Shown: piece after piece, positions 42,286 through 54,140 of the stretch
Numbering within the stretch: position 1 is the stretch's first letter
Layout: every line of letters begins with the position of its first letter
Assembly (NCBI GenBank): GCA_907165275.2
Contig: OU015675.1
Span: 1,877,501 to 1,941,500, forward strand
Length of the DNA: 64,000 bases
Source of the DNA: Zygaena filipendulae
Taxonomy: Eukaryota > Arthropoda > Insecta > Lepidoptera > Zygaenidae
Direction of reading: 5' to 3'
Notes under the pieces: model-generated
Told to the model about the DNA's origin: nothing
Databases searched by the model: none
Seen by the model: only the letters and a program-made list of their open reading frames with translations
Translations under genes and position numbers: made by a program

Positions 42286-43386
42286 TCATAATTTTTCGTC
42301 AGTGCCTTTTTTAATTACTAATGGTTTTAATTTACTTCTCAATTTCACTAAACGTTTGCTAACTACATTACTAGAAATAGGATTCCTTAGGTCCGGCATT
42401 GATTTGCTCTCGTGCACTGGTACATGTTCAGCCGACAGCGAAACGGTTCCGTAATACCTTGGCATACTGAAATCATTCTCTTTAACCATCCTATCTGCTT
42501 CAGTTTTAATGCTTTGCAAACTGCTTTCTCCTCTATATTTGGGTATTGGTGGTTTATCTTCGAAGAATCTCGGTAAATTGCCGCTTTTTATTATCGGAGT
42601 GTCTGGTAGACTGCTCAATTTGTTTTCGCTCTCGCTCAATAAAGACACGCCTATTGCAGATTTGCTCTTAACCAGTGGTGGTTTTTCCGGCATTAAGTGT
42701 TCAGGGATGTTTAAAAAGGAAGCGCTCCTATGCGGCACTCTTGACAAAACCTTGTTAATTTTGTTCGGGTCTATACTTCTTAGACTTTCAACCCTGTTCA
42801 AAACAGGTTTCGAAAGTCTGGAGTTACTGTCGACTCTCTCTAAGGTCTTAGCACTAGCACTTCTGGACAAATCACCTCGCTGTCTTAATATCCCTTTGAC
42901 GTTTTCGATTCTTGGCAAAGATAGCGACGATGGCAGAATCATGGCTGAATTATGTTCGTACTTGTAAATTGGATTTTGTGTTGTTATTTTTGTCTCGTCC
43001 TTTATTGTCACTGTGCTAGGCTTGACTACGTCTTGTTTCTTAACGGCTACGTTCATTGTTAAACCGTCTTCCGTGCTTTGACTATTTCTATCGCTTTCTT
43101 CTTCTTCTTCAATTTTAAATATATCGTAACCAGCTTGTAATTCATCTTTGAACATGATTTCAAAATCCGTCACGGGTGAGTCGACTTCGTCTTCAAAATA
43201 GACTTTTGTCCGGTTAGGTTTATCAGGACTTAAGTTCGGTTCGGACTTGGTTTCTGCTTCTTCTAATGAATTATCGCTACTTATACTTTCTCCTTCTGTC
43301 TGTATGTTTTTTTCGAGCCTTCTCTCCCTTCCGATTGCTTTTTCTTGTTCAAATTCATCTCTAAATATAAATGATTTGGAGAACAC
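42286..43386 (-). CDS. Terminal coding exon of the - strand gene (residues 91-456 and stop)
   Basis: The acceptor 'tctgttacag' at 43,387 enters in phase 0 at GTG (Val91), so the apparent start VFSKSFIFRDEFEQEKAIG is not an initiator. The exon encodes 366 residues and a TAA/TAG-type stop at 42,286. The sequence is highly charged and Ser-rich, with acidic runs (KIEEEEESDRN), several LSRSAS/HRSAS-like putative phospho-motifs, a repeated 'KSMPDLRNP'/'KSKSAIG' style, and a basic C-terminus (KRLVKLRSKLKPLVIKKG). No enzyme or globular domain is recognised; it looks like an intracellular, largely disordered adaptor or regulatory tail. Confidence 0.85.
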   Translation of the reverse strand: MFSKSFIFRDEFEQEKAIGRERRLEKNIQTEGESISSDNSLEEAETKSEPNLSPDKPNRTKVYFEDEVDSPVTDFEIMFKDELQAGYDIFKIEEEEESDRNSQSTEDGLTMNVAVKKQDVVKPSTVTIKDETKITTQNPIYKYEHNSAMILPSSLSLPRIENVKGILRQRGDLSRSASAKTLERVDSNSRLSKPVLNRVESLRSIDPNKINKVLSRVPHRSASFLNIPEHLMPEKPPLVKSKSAIGVSLLSESENKLSSLPDTPIIKSGNLPRFFEDKPPIPKYRGESSLQSIKTEADRMVKENDFSMPRYYGTVSLSAEHVPVHESKSMPDLRNPISSNVVSKRLVKLRSKLKPLVIKKGTDEKL

Positions 43387-43665
43387 CTGTAACAGAATAT
43401 AATAATAATATTGATTAAGTACAATATCTTGTGAATAATATAACTTAAGAATGGTTTGTCTTAAAATATAATTTCCTTTTCAGAAATATCCTTTTGAGAT
43501 TTTTTGCTAAGTTATGATTAAAATTTGATATTATTATTATTATAGCTCACAAACTCACTAACTGTTGATGTAAGTATAATAATTGTAATCCAATTACTGT
43601 ACAGTAAACCAGGTTCCCAGATTATTTTAATGACATTGTGTGGAGATTAAGTCTCGTTATTTTAC

Positions 43666-43831
43666 CTCAATAATCTTGTCAGCATGCAGGGGCATTTCAT
43701 TCAGTTGTCTGACCACGATGAGGTCTTGCGGCAGATGGTTATTGTTCACCGGCTGAGTTCTCACCACGCTGTCCAAACTAGCACCCATGTTGACTATCCC
43801 GTTCATATTATGAGCTGGAGTGGTTTCCAAG
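43666..43831 (-). CDS. Third coding exon of the - strand gene
   Basis: The acceptor is 'ttttgattacag' (phase 2) and the donor 'gag|gtaaaa' (phase 0); 166 nt. It reads (N)LETTPAHNMNGIVNMGAS, LDSVVRTQPVNNNHLPQDL and ends HADKIIE, joining VFSKSF in the next exon. The phase-2 entry matches the phase-2 donor of the Cys-rich exon at 47,521. Confidence 0.82.
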
Positions 43832-44555
43832 CTGTAATCAAAAGAAAGAAAAAACAAGTTTAGATGAAATATTCAATTATAATTCGATTGGTAAACACTA
43901 ACAGCCATTATTGCTTGTCTTGGCATGGTTTTTGGAATTAATCTTCTACTTTTGTGTGATTGTAATTGGTCATGGTCATTTGAGGTAACTAAAGTGAGAC
44001 ATTTTTATTGAATGGGTTTTTACCTGATACAAAAATTGTTTTACTGTAGTTTCATTAAATTAGTCATCAACTCTATCGATCTACGTGTTGTTGTATTGTC
44101 GATATAATATGACAACCACGGTCTGATAAATAAGTATATCGAATATTAGTGATTTTTCAATAGGTCGTCGTCATTTATAACTACGATTATCCGCTTTTGT
44201 CGTCAAGTCGTTTTTCTTAAAACGTCGCTATCAACACTCAACTCGTCTCTTTCCTGTTTCGCCTGACGCTCATAATATAATCTGTGTACAAAGGCTATTT
44301 AAAAAATATCTTATAAGCCTCAGATATTTATATAAAATTTGACTGAAATTTTGTTTTGTTTTGTTGTACAAAACACGATTTAGTAGGGCAGAATGCTTGT
44401 AACTTCCTATCAAAAATGTACAAAAGGGATTGTTTTTTTTTTAATTGTGTCCAAGCTGGTATTTAGCTTGGTTTTTTCGTCGCGCATGCAAACCGCCGTC
44501 ATTTCTCTCGCATGCAGCCATATCCTTACTCCATCACTGTCTTTTCACCATACAA

Positions 44556-44877
44556 TGGTCATGTGGACTGATTTTTATTTTTTAATCCGTCTTGTAGATT
44601 AATAAAAAATATTGGACACGTATTTTTTTTTACGTAATCAAAAAATAACGGCGATATATTGAGTTGAAATTTCGCGTGACGTCACTATTCTGACAGTTTG
44701 TATGGCGGTTTTGCGGTTAGTGACGTCACGACCTCCTCATCCTAAACTTTAATGCGCTTTATCTCTGTATATTTTAATTTATTTGAAAAACAAAAAATAC
44801 GTGTCTATTGTTTTTTTTAATTTCCAACTGACGGACTAATTATAATTTTGATTTTCAAAAGTGGTCCACATCCCTAT
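44556..44877 (+). repeat. TGACGTCA-bearing MITE, complete copy
   Basis: It runs from 'ggtcatgtggactgattttt' to 'gtggtccacatcccta', with two TGACGTCAC sites near 44,677 and 44,722. Confidence 0.85.
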
Positions 44878-46344
44878 TACATATTTTTCGACATAACCCC
44901 TCAACTACGAATCTACTTGGCTAGACGTGACTTCATCTGATAAGTAGGTACTCTGAGAGTAATAACTTTGTCATTCCAAAGCCACAATTGTCAGAAAATA
45001 CAATAAGTAATACAATCTTTATTATATGCATTATTATAATATTATAGATATTTAATTGTATAAGGTAAGATAACACGTAATTCTGTAGTTATTGCTAGCA
45101 AATGCACTTGCAAACCATTGATTCCAATAACAATAAAAATTCTACTGTATTAGCTACCAACTAACGCAAATGTGTCTCTGTTTATTTGTATGGTACCCAT
45201 ATTTTATCTATTTTATGTAAGTTTCCTATTAGCATCTCTGCAGCTAACACGTGTTTTCTATATATTATATACACCATAGTAAAACTGTAACGTGACTGTG
45301 TCTATACATAAAATTACCTTTTATATTATAGTCCTGTTGGTCATATAGCGTGAACAAATTATACATAATATAGTATGGTATAGTAACATAATCTTAGTCT
45401 TAAAACTATCCATTCATCCATCAATTTCCTTCAACATCTTAAAACTATAAATTCACCTATTTTCTCCTCAAAAACTGAATTGAATTTTAATATTTTTTTG
45501 TCAAAATTGTTAAGGACTCAATGCGTTTTTTTCGTCAAATTAAAATATATTGCTCTTTGTGTTTTTTCGAACGGAATGAAACACTCGCTCGCTGTGATAA
45601 CCCCAAAATTATTATATTTTTATATGTGGGTAACATTATTCGTGCTGGTCTATGTTTTGTTTATGGTTTTGTTGTTGCTCATACTTTGGTGAAAATAAAT
45701 TTCTGATTAATTAATTCGGGCGTTTAAATCTAAAGTATAGCACTCGCTATGATATCTCTATGAGTAAAAAGTATCGACATGAATATGTTTTGGGGAAGGT
45801 CTAGAGACTTTGTCCAGCATTGTGCGTCTCTTGTTGGTTGATATGTATAGATCAATCTTAAGGTTGCCAAAAATAGAGTTATGCCTACGACTTTTATTTT
45901 TGGTGTTCTATCAATAATGATTTTGATTTTAAAAGCTATAGGTATCTACTATAATTTTGAAGAAGCAAATAACTTTTTTGCATATTTTTTTATCTTTTTC
46001 CTTTTCTAATAAAACCCACCTACGTATTTGAATTTACGTCATACTATAGATAAATATATCATATGAGTTACTGTTTAATATTATGTGATTACTTAGCTTA
46101 GCTGCGCAATAAAGTACCTATATCAGATAAAAAGTAGATATTTGTTACATTTCAACATGACTTTACGATTATTCGGATCATAATCTCGGATTTGGGTGAG
46201 ATAAGATGTCATCGAGGAGATGAAGGTGTTGAACTCACACGAAAAAACTTGTACCTATATGTACCTACTTCCTATAACTGCAGGCGATTTGCGGCGTAGT
46301 TCCATTACACACGGCCGTGTGACAGTATGTACTTGACCACAATA

Positions 46345-46553
46345 TTATGTGTGTTTGTTTGTGTGTTAGTTTCTTAGGCTTGAGGGCTCAACCGATCATC
46401 ATGAAATTTTGCATACACGTTTTCAGGGAAGAGAAGGAGATACACAAAAGAAAGAAATATACCTATAGGGTAATACGTAGTACCTACTTTTATCCCGAAA
46501 TTCCCGCGGGATCTCCGAAATTAACACGGGTGAAACCGCGGGGACAGTTAGTC
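46345..46553 (+). repeat. Helitron-like short element
   Basis: It runs from 'atgtgtgtttgtttgtgtg' through 'ctcaaccgatcatcatgaaa' and 'cgaaattcccgcgggatctc' to 'gcggggacagttagt'. Confidence 0.72.
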
Positions 46554-46714
46554 TATACATATAAATAAAATAATAATAATACAATTTAATACAAATTACA
46601 TACAAATACAAATTAGAAGCTTTTTACTAAATGCATAATTAATAAAATTGATAGTAAATATATACAGTACCTACTTACCTACTCGTACAGAAAAAAAAAA
46701 CATTTTTTTTTTAT

Positions 46715-46897
46715 TTTTATCTGTCATGTCTGTCTGTTCGTTCCGGCTAATCTCTGAAACGGCTGCATCGATTTTAATGGGCCTTTCGCTGGCAGATAGC
46801 TGATGTTATAAGGAGTAACGCTACTTTTATTTTAGAAAAAATAGTTCCTGCGGGAATTCGGAATATCACGCGGGGGAAACCGAGGAGACAGGTAGGT
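46715..46897 (+). repeat. Helitron-like short element, second subfamily
   Basis: It has 'tctgtctgttcgttccggct', 'aatctctgaaacggctgcat', 'gcgggaattcggaatatcac' and ends 'gaggagacaggtag'. It is the same subfamily as 55,330. Confidence 0.65.
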
Positions 46898-47060
46898 TTT
46901 GATGAAAACTTGTATGACTCAACCTCTCAAGCAGTTAATTATCTGTTTAGAGCTATGAAACCTCAGTAAAAGTACAGTTTAGACCTAAGAATTTTATTTT
47001 TAGTTGCCGTTTTTTTACTGTTTAGGCTAGCGTGGAGATTTAACTGTAGTTGTGGTTCGT

Positions 47061-47400
47061 ATACAACGTGTTAATGAACTAACGGAAAACTAGAAAGTAG
47101 TTTGCTCAGAATCGACTTGTTGATCGCACCATGTTTTAATATAGGTAATTTTTTTTTCATTTTTACAAGCCCATGTCTAAATTATTTATAATACAATAAT
47201 TACCGCGTACGCCGCAGCCGTAGCAAAAAAATCGAAACGCTCATTGACGCGTAGGTGCGGGCGAAGCGCTTGAAAATTCGTAGATCGGTCACCTCCAAAC
47301 TATTAATTTTTTAGACATAAATTTTATTATAATAATTTTATTGTTTATTTTCCTAAATGGGGTGTATTAGGTTTTGGGTTAATTCATTAACACGTTGTAT
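47061..47400 (+). repeat. MITE with TIR ATACAACGTGTTAATGAA, complete copy 2
   Basis: The left 'atacaacgtgttaatgaac' and the right 'ttcattaacacgttgtat' are inverted repeats of about 18-20 bp. It shares its interior with 25,633. Confidence 0.85.
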
Positions 47401-47520
47401 AAGAATGGAATCGTCACATAATTTATTTTGTAAAGGTCCCTCAAAATAAATATGAATAAAAAAAAGTATTTTTGATAATGTTCCTACTGGGAAATTACAT
47501 AGTGTTTATACTGGACTTAC

Positions 47521-47592
47521 TTGTACGTTGCGATGTGGTCATCAAAGCAGAATCTCTCCTCGCAACATTTCCAGTACAGAGACTCCAGACAA
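47521..47592 (-). CDS. Second coding exon of the - strand gene, Cys-rich
   Basis: The acceptor is 'gtgtgcgcag' and the donor 'acaa|gtaagt'; 72 nt, phase 2-2. It reads (Y)CLESLYWKCCEERFCFDD then HIATY. The other two frames contain stops. Four Cys fall in 15 residues. With the first exon this gives six Cys in the first 26 residues, compatible with a zinc-binding or palmitoylated N-terminus. Confidence 0.75.
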
Positions 47593-49199
47593 CTGCGCAC
47601 ACAAAGTGTAAAAATTTAATATACCTATTAGGATCGTATTTTGTGGAAAAATCAACTAAAATAATTGAATTAAAATTAAAATTATCAACTGTAGTTTTTT
47701 GAAATAAGCAATCCCGACAGCAATGTCACCTACTTACCTAGTAGTATCTAAACTATCCAATCAAACATACACAAAAAAAACATCAAAATCGGTCCAGCCG
47801 TTCAGTAACAAACACACGAGTGGAATTGGTTATAATGGGTGATAAAAAACAATACGGATAATTTAACACTAGATAAATTTAAGAGCCCTCCGTGTACTTT
47901 TGCCTTACTAATAAATATTTTTCCTATAAAAAAGTCACTTTTTTTTTTTATTATCTTTTTTCTTCCTAATTCTTACTATTAAAAGAACGGACCTTTCAGC
48001 AGATCATCTCTCTCGACACTGCGGTCGTTACCTCCAAATACTTATTTACATCTCAAACAAGCTTATCTTGTCTTGTGACTAACTGTAGGTTCCTATCATG
48101 ATTGAACTCGACTTCAGTCAACGATGTCATATTTATTTATTGTTGGGCCAGTGTACGGCGCATGATTTTTCCTCAACATTGATAATGACATTGCGCACCA
48201 CGATATTCTAATCGCAAAATAAATAGACACTTGTTTTTTGTCCTCGGTCCAAAAGGATCTATAAAAATCCCCCAGGACATTTAAGCGGGGGATCCTAGTG
48301 GGTTTAGAGTTGTGTGGTCATGCTCGTGCACAGGAGGGGGGGAAGTCATGGGGGTCATTACCCCCCAAAGACGGCCCGAGTAAGCACTCTGAACAAAGAA
48401 ACTTAAAAGAAAAATGGTAAAGGAACACGTGTCTTTTCATACAAGCGCGCACCTTTTTACAAAGCAAGTACTGTAGAGTTTGGTTGGTAAAAAGATTCAT
48501 GTCTACGTCTATGTCTATTCATGAAAGAATATAAAAGATAATGTATTAATAGAAAGAAAGAAAGACAGATTTATTTAAGCAAGATGAGACACACACAACC
48601 CAAATGAAAATAATTAAAGAATAACAAAATACATAATAACAAAATAAAGAAAACAAACTAAATAATAAAAAAATAAAGAAACAAAATAATGAATAACTAA
48701 ATTTTTATTTTCCAAATCTTCAGTGATTTATTTGGTGACCCCCCAAAATTAAGGGCTGGGCACGTGCCTGTGCGGTGGGGGTTTTAGAATTCGTAGATAG
48801 TAGTAAAAAAAAAACGGAATCTTTAAGATGCTCCCACACGGGTGCTATAGCATACTTTAAAAATTCTGTCATAAAAAAGGTGCTATAGGATAGGTTAAAA
48901 ACATTCTATTCTGTTTCCTCTTGCTCGGACACCAAATGCTACAAAACGTCGTCGAGTAACACCGGTACACCTACCGGCACCGGTAGGTACGCTACCACAC
49001 CGGTGTATTTATAATTTCCGTCCGGAGATTATTGATACTATACCTAATAGACGAAATTTGGAAGAAAGGAAGAAATTAAGATGATAAGGAGGTGTACGTA
49101 CTAGCTTGGAACAGTTCAAGTTAATCCCCGATACATAGACTTCTCAGGGCATTTTAAACGAGTTAAAAAGTTTAAAATATCAGAGTAGACCGTACTCAC
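47593..49199. other. Intron of the - strand gene
   Basis: AT-rich single-copy DNA with no recognisable exon. A GAAA/AATAA-type run lies at about 48,548-48,700. Confidence 0.5.
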
Positions 49200-49309
49200 T
49201 ATTGACATGATTTGCAGAATTCTGGAAACATGATGGCCGACCTCGTTCATGTAACTGCCAATAACAGCATATTTCGCTATTTTCAGTCATCAAACGAGAG
49301 TTCAGGCGC
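49200..49309 (-). CDS. First coding exon of the - strand gene (start codon at 49,231-49,229)
   Basis: The donor is 'caata|gtgagt' at 49,200 and the upstream acceptor 'cctttacag' at 49,310. The ATG at 49,231 opens MFPEFCKSCQ and leaves two bases that with the next exon form Tyr11. Upstream in that frame is a stop ('aca tga'), so the ATG is the first possible start in the exon, and 49,232-49,309 is 5' UTR. The acceptor implies at least one more 5' exon at a higher coordinate. Other frames of the exon are also open over part of the length, so this join is the least certain of the four. Confidence 0.6.
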
Positions 49310-49403
49310 CTGTAAAGGAAAATGGGAAATTATGAAACAATCTACATATAGCATACATAGGTAGGTACCTAATTATTGTAAAAACTTAAAAAACTTCATA
49401 CAA

Positions 49404-49724
49404 TGGGCAAGTTGACAAATTATTTTGGTCCATGTTGTAGATTAATAAAAAATATTGCACACGTATTTTTTCTTTATTTACGTAATCAAAAAATTACGGC
49501 GATACATTGAGTTGAAATTTAGCGTGACGTCACAACCCGATGCAGTTTGAATGGCGGCTTACAGCGGTTAGTGACGTCACGAGCCCCCACCCTAAACTTT
49601 ACCGCTCTTTATCTCTGTTTGTTTTCATTTTTTTGAAAAAGCAAAAAATACGTGTCTATTTTTTTTTTATATAACTGACAGACTAATTAGAATTTTGATT
49701 TTCAAAAGTCTTCAACATCCCCAT
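49404..49724 (+). repeat. TGACGTCA-bearing MITE, complete copy
   Basis: It runs from 'gggcaagttgacaaatt' to 'gtcttcaacatcccc', with two TGACGTCAC sites about 45 bp apart. Confidence 0.82.
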
Positions 49725-50718
49725 TGAAAAAGTCGAATACTCTTTTGAAGTTGTTTTTTATGCAGCTGTGTAAATCGGGTTATCATATCGTTATAATAAT
49801 CATTATAATATGATAATAATGTTATTATCTTTATTTGTTAATATTTTATGCCAGACGTAAGTTAACAATACAAATTACACTTTATGCAATGGTGATAAAA
49901 TACATAGTAAGTTAACGACAGTACTGATAATGACAGACAATACAGCTGATATTATGATAGTGTGTCCATTGTATGTAAATAAGGTGTCGGCCTCAAAAAT
50001 GATTAACCCAATTTGCCGCCATTAATATTCTCGGAAGAAAGAGCAAGGTCGTTAACACCGAGCCGGTTTTTAATTTCAAACGCTATTGAGATGGTAGGGT
50101 TAAGTGTTGTGTGCATTTTGAAAGAATGTTTATTAAACTTCTAACACAGAAGGAATATAGGTACGTAAAGAAGCGACACTCCTCGCCTCCCGCCGTCTCC
50201 GTTTCTTCCCGCTGCCTAACCTAGCGGCGATCCTAGAGGTAATTGCGATGTTGCTGCTGTATTTGTCGTTGGAGAATATCAATTGAAATTTGGATTTCAA
50301 ACTCCTATACTATACACACACACTGCACGTGTGCACATCAGCCCAATAACAATTATTGGAATAGATTTTTTTCAGAAATCTTGCGCAAAAAATTATGATA
50401 ATAGAATCACAGGATTTGTTCACTGGTGTTGTGTTGAGGTGTGGTGAGGTGTTGTCTCACAGGACTGTGAGAGATTCGCATGAAGTAACAAACAAAATAC
50501 AAATGTTGCAGTCTTCATGCAAATATACATATATATTTATTTATTTTTTTTATTTCATTTCGCCCAATGAATATTTTCAGTCAGTTACGTGAAGCATACA
50601 AAATGCAAATATGTTAGTCTTCATGCACATTTTATTTTCTTTATTTCGCCCTATGAATTTTAACAGCCAGTTACATTAAGCATACAAATATTATTTTAGT
50701 CTTCATGCACCTTTTTAA

Positions 50719-50972
50719 CCGACTTCCAAAAAGGAGGAGGTTAGGCATTCGATTGTATGTATGTTTTTTTTTATGTATGTTCACCGATTACTCGAAGGCG
50801 GTTTGATCGATTTCGAATTTTTTTTTTTTGTTTGAAAGAGTTTACTCCCAATTAGGTCCCATTGCCACCAAGTCGGGATCTGATGATGGGAATTATAGGC
50901 ACACCTATAGCGATTTGGGTATTTTTAACCGACTTCCAAAAAGGAGGAGGTTCTATGTTCGATTGTATGTAT

Positions 50973-51008
<36 letters not shown>

Positions 51009-51800
51009 ATGTTCACCGATTACTCGAAGATGGTTGGACCGATTTGAAAAATTTTTTTTTTTGTTTGAAAGGGTATACTCCCAATTAGGTCCCATTGCCA
51101 CCAAGTCGGGATCTGATGATGGGATCTTGGAGAAATCGAGGGAACTCTTCAAAAATTATAGGCACACCTATAGCGATTTGGGTATTTTTGATAGTGAATC
51201 GTTCATTTGCTTTCGGAAAGCATAATTTGAAGAAGTGGAACTGATGATGAAGACCACAGGTGGTCATCGGAACAACTCAAAAATAATACGTATTTCACGG
51301 GTTCCGATTGAAGCGATTTCGAAAATTGTTTTTTGTTTGAAAGGGGATATTCCCAAATTGATTCCATTCTCACCAAGTCGAGATCTGATGATGGGATCTT
51401 GGAGTAATCGAGGGAACTCTTCAAAAATTATGAGAACACTTATAGCGATTTTTGTATTTTTTATAGTAAAACGTTTTTTTGCTTTTGGAAAGCAAAATTT
51501 GAAGAAGAGGAACTGATGATGAAGACCACAGATGGTCATCGGAACTACTCAATAATGGGTATTTCACGAGTTCCGAATCGTTAACTTTAATATGGTTTCT
51601 AAACAATTTATGCCCGTCACAATGTATATGGTGAAGTGGAACTGATGGTGATGTACTAGGAGAACTCCTCAACAATTAACGTCCCTGCGTCGGGAAAAGC
51701 AATATTTTGTAAAAGGTGATGAGCAGTTGACATTAAGCTTTTGTAACTTAGAGAAATTACGAACTAAGTCACTTAAAAGCGAGAAATAAACAAAATTTTA
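50719..51800 (+). repeat. Dispersed 'AACCGACTTCCAAAAAGG' repeat, two nested copies
   Basis: It begins 'aaccgacttccaaaaagg' at 50,719 and again at 50,927, with blocks 'tgttcaccgattactcgaag' and 'ccaagtcgggatctgatgat'. A T-run of about 30 bp lies at 50,972-51,004. Several overlapping short open frames inside are repeat translations and not genes. The family is common in Lepidoptera but I do not assign a class. Confidence 0.7.
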
Positions 51801-52206
51801 ACAAAAAAATTAAAACCGACTTCCAAAAACACAAAACTAAAAAACTAAAAATAAAAAGCTAAAAATAACAAAATACCGATTTAATCCAAAAGACAAAAAA
51901 ACACGTAATATTATTATTGGTTTGTGCTACCACGGATCGGTATGAAGTCGGTGACAAGCCAAATATGGAGGAGGAAGATGGGCTAAGTCGACTCCCGCCA
52001 CCAGCTCTTCGTGAGCAGGACAACCCAAGTGGGCAGACACCAGCGGGCTTGTCACCGAATTCAAACCGATCCGTGGTAGCACAAACCAATAATAATATTA
52101 CGTGTTTTTTTGTCTTTTGGATAAAATCGGTATTTTGTTATTTTTAGCTTTTTATTTTTAGTTTTTTAGTTTTGTGTTTTTGGAAGTCGGTTTTAATTTT
52201 TTTGTT
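51801..52206. repeat. Fold-back element with about 160-bp inverted arms
   Basis: The left arm (51,801-51,960) starts 'aacaaaaaaattaaaaccg' and ends 'gtcggtgacaagcc'; the right arm (52,048-52,206) is its reverse complement with few differences. The middle (51,961-52,047) is GC-richer. Because of the symmetry both strands show nearly the same open frame ending in 'FVFWIKSVFCYF'. Confidence 0.88.
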
Positions 52207-52660
52207 ATTCATAGTAAATCGTTCATTTGCTTTCGAAAAGCAACATTTGAAGAAGTGGAACTGATGATGAAGACAACAGATGGTAATCGGAATTACTCAA
52301 TAATAGGTTTCACGAGTTCCGATTCGTTAACTTTAATATGGTTCCTAAACAATTTATGCTCGTCACAACTCACAACTTATATAGCAAAGTGGAACTGATA
52401 GTAATGTACCAGGAGAACTCCTCAAAAATTAACGTCCCTGCATCGGGAAAAGCAATATTTTGTAAAAGGTGATGAGCAGTTGACATTATGCTATTGTAAC
52501 TTAAATAAATTACAAACCGTCACTTAAAAGCAAGAAATAAACAAATTTTTAACAAAAAAATTAAAACCGACTTCCAAAAAACACAAAAATAAAAAGCTAA
52601 AAATAACAAAATACCGATTTAAGACAACAGACAAAAATACACGTAATACCTACTATTATT
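52207..52660 (+). repeat. Continuation of the AACCGACTTCC repeat and a solitary fold-back arm
   Basis: Repeat body 'atagtaaatcgttcatttgc' resumes directly after the fold-back, and at 52,555-52,650 a single left-type arm ('attaaaaccgacttcc') occurs without its partner. Confidence 0.65.
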
Positions 52661-52727
52661 TATTATTGTCTTTACTGAGACTTTTGCGCTTACAATTAGT
52701 AGCATTTACCTAATTCTATCAGCTGCC

Positions 52728-52910
52728 TTATTCACTATGACGATAAACGCGCTACAAAAATTTTGTCTTTGACTCGTTCTCTTCAATAAAACATAATAAT
52801 ATCTACATTGTTCTTTATGGTGTAAAGAAATTACGCGTGACGTCACGCTACTCCTTAACTTCATTGCACTTTAATATTTTTTCATGATAAATTCAAAATT
52901 TTCCTTTTTT
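52728..52910 (+). repeat. Partial MITE with CCTTATTCACTATGAC end
   Basis: The left end 'ccttattcactatgacg' is related to 31,300; no mirrored right end is seen. Confidence 0.45.
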
Positions 52911-54140
52911 TTTAACCGACTTCCAAAAAGGAGGAGGTTCTATGTTCGATTGTATGTATGTTTTTTTTTTTTTTTTTTATGTATGTTCACCGATTACTCG
53001 AAGACGGTTGGACCGATTTGGAAAATTCTTTTTTTGTTTGAAAGGGTATACTCCCAATTAGGTCCCATTGCCACCAAGTCAGGATCTGATGATGAGATCT
53101 TGGAGAAATCGAGGGAACTCTTCAAAAATTATAGGCACACCTATAGCGATTTGGGTATTTTTGATAGTAAATCGTTCATCTGCTTTCGGAAAGTAAAATT
53201 TGAAGAAGTGAAACTGATGATAAAGACCAGAGATGGTCATCGGAACTACTCAACAATAATACGTATTTCACGGGTTCCGATTGAAGCGATTTCAAAAATT
53301 GGTTTTTTGTTTGAAAGGGGATACTCCCAAATTGATTCCATTGTCACCAAGTCGAGATCTGATGATGGGATCTTGGAGTAATCGAGGGAACTCTTAAAAA
53401 ATTATGGGTACACCTATAGCGATTTTTATATTTTTCATAGTAAATCGTTCATTTGCTTTTGAAAAGCAAAATTTGAAGAAGTGGAACTGATGTTGAAGAC
53501 CAGAGATGGTCATCGGAACTACTCAATAATAGGTATTTCACGGGTTCCGAATCGTTAATTTTAATATGGTTTCTAAACAATTAATGCCCGTCACAATGTA
53601 TATAGTGAAGTGGAACTGATGGTGATGTACTAGGAGAACTCCTCAACAATTAACGTCCCTGCGTCGGGAAAAGCAATATTTTGTAAAAGGTGATGAGCAG
53701 TTGACATTAGGCTATTGTAACTTAGAGAAATTACGAACTAAGTCACTTAAAAGCGAAAAATAAACAAAATTTTAACAAAAAAATTAAAACCGACTTCCAA
53801 AAACACAAAACTAAAAAACTAAAAATAAAAAGCTAAAAATAACAAAATACCGATTTAATCCAAAAGACAAAAACACACGTAATATTATTATTGGTTTGTG
53901 CTACCACTTTTCGATATGAAGTCGGTGACAAGCCAAGTATGGAGTAGGTAGATAAATGGGCTAAGTCCACTCCCTCCACGAGCTCGTCGTGAGCTGAACA
54001 ACCCAAGTGGGCAGACGTAAGCGGGCTTGGCACCGAATTCACATCGAAAAGTGGTAGCACAAACCAATAATAGTAGGTATTGCGTGTATTTTTGTCTGTT
54101 GGATTAAATCGGTATTTTGTTATTTTTATTTCTTCTAATT
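52911..54140 (+). repeat. Third AACCGACTTCC repeat copy followed by a second fold-back copy
   Basis: The body (52,911-53,780) matches 50,927-51,800 closely. The fold-back (about 53,776-54,125) keeps both arms ('aaaacacacgtaatattatt' and 'aataatagtaggtattgcgt') but they are less alike than at 51,801. Confidence 0.7.

Larger units (their letters stand above)
43832..47520. other. Intron of the - strand gene
   Basis: No exon is recognised. It contains one TGACGTCA MITE (44,556-44,877), Helitron-like elements (46,345-46,553 and 46,715-46,895) and one ACAACGTGTTAATGAA MITE (47,061-47,400). Confidence 0.6.

Noticed and set aside
50828..53381. Multiple overlapping ORFs on both strands
   Set aside because: All fall in the AACCGACTTCC repeat or the fold-back; similar translations on both strands come from inverted-repeat symmetry.
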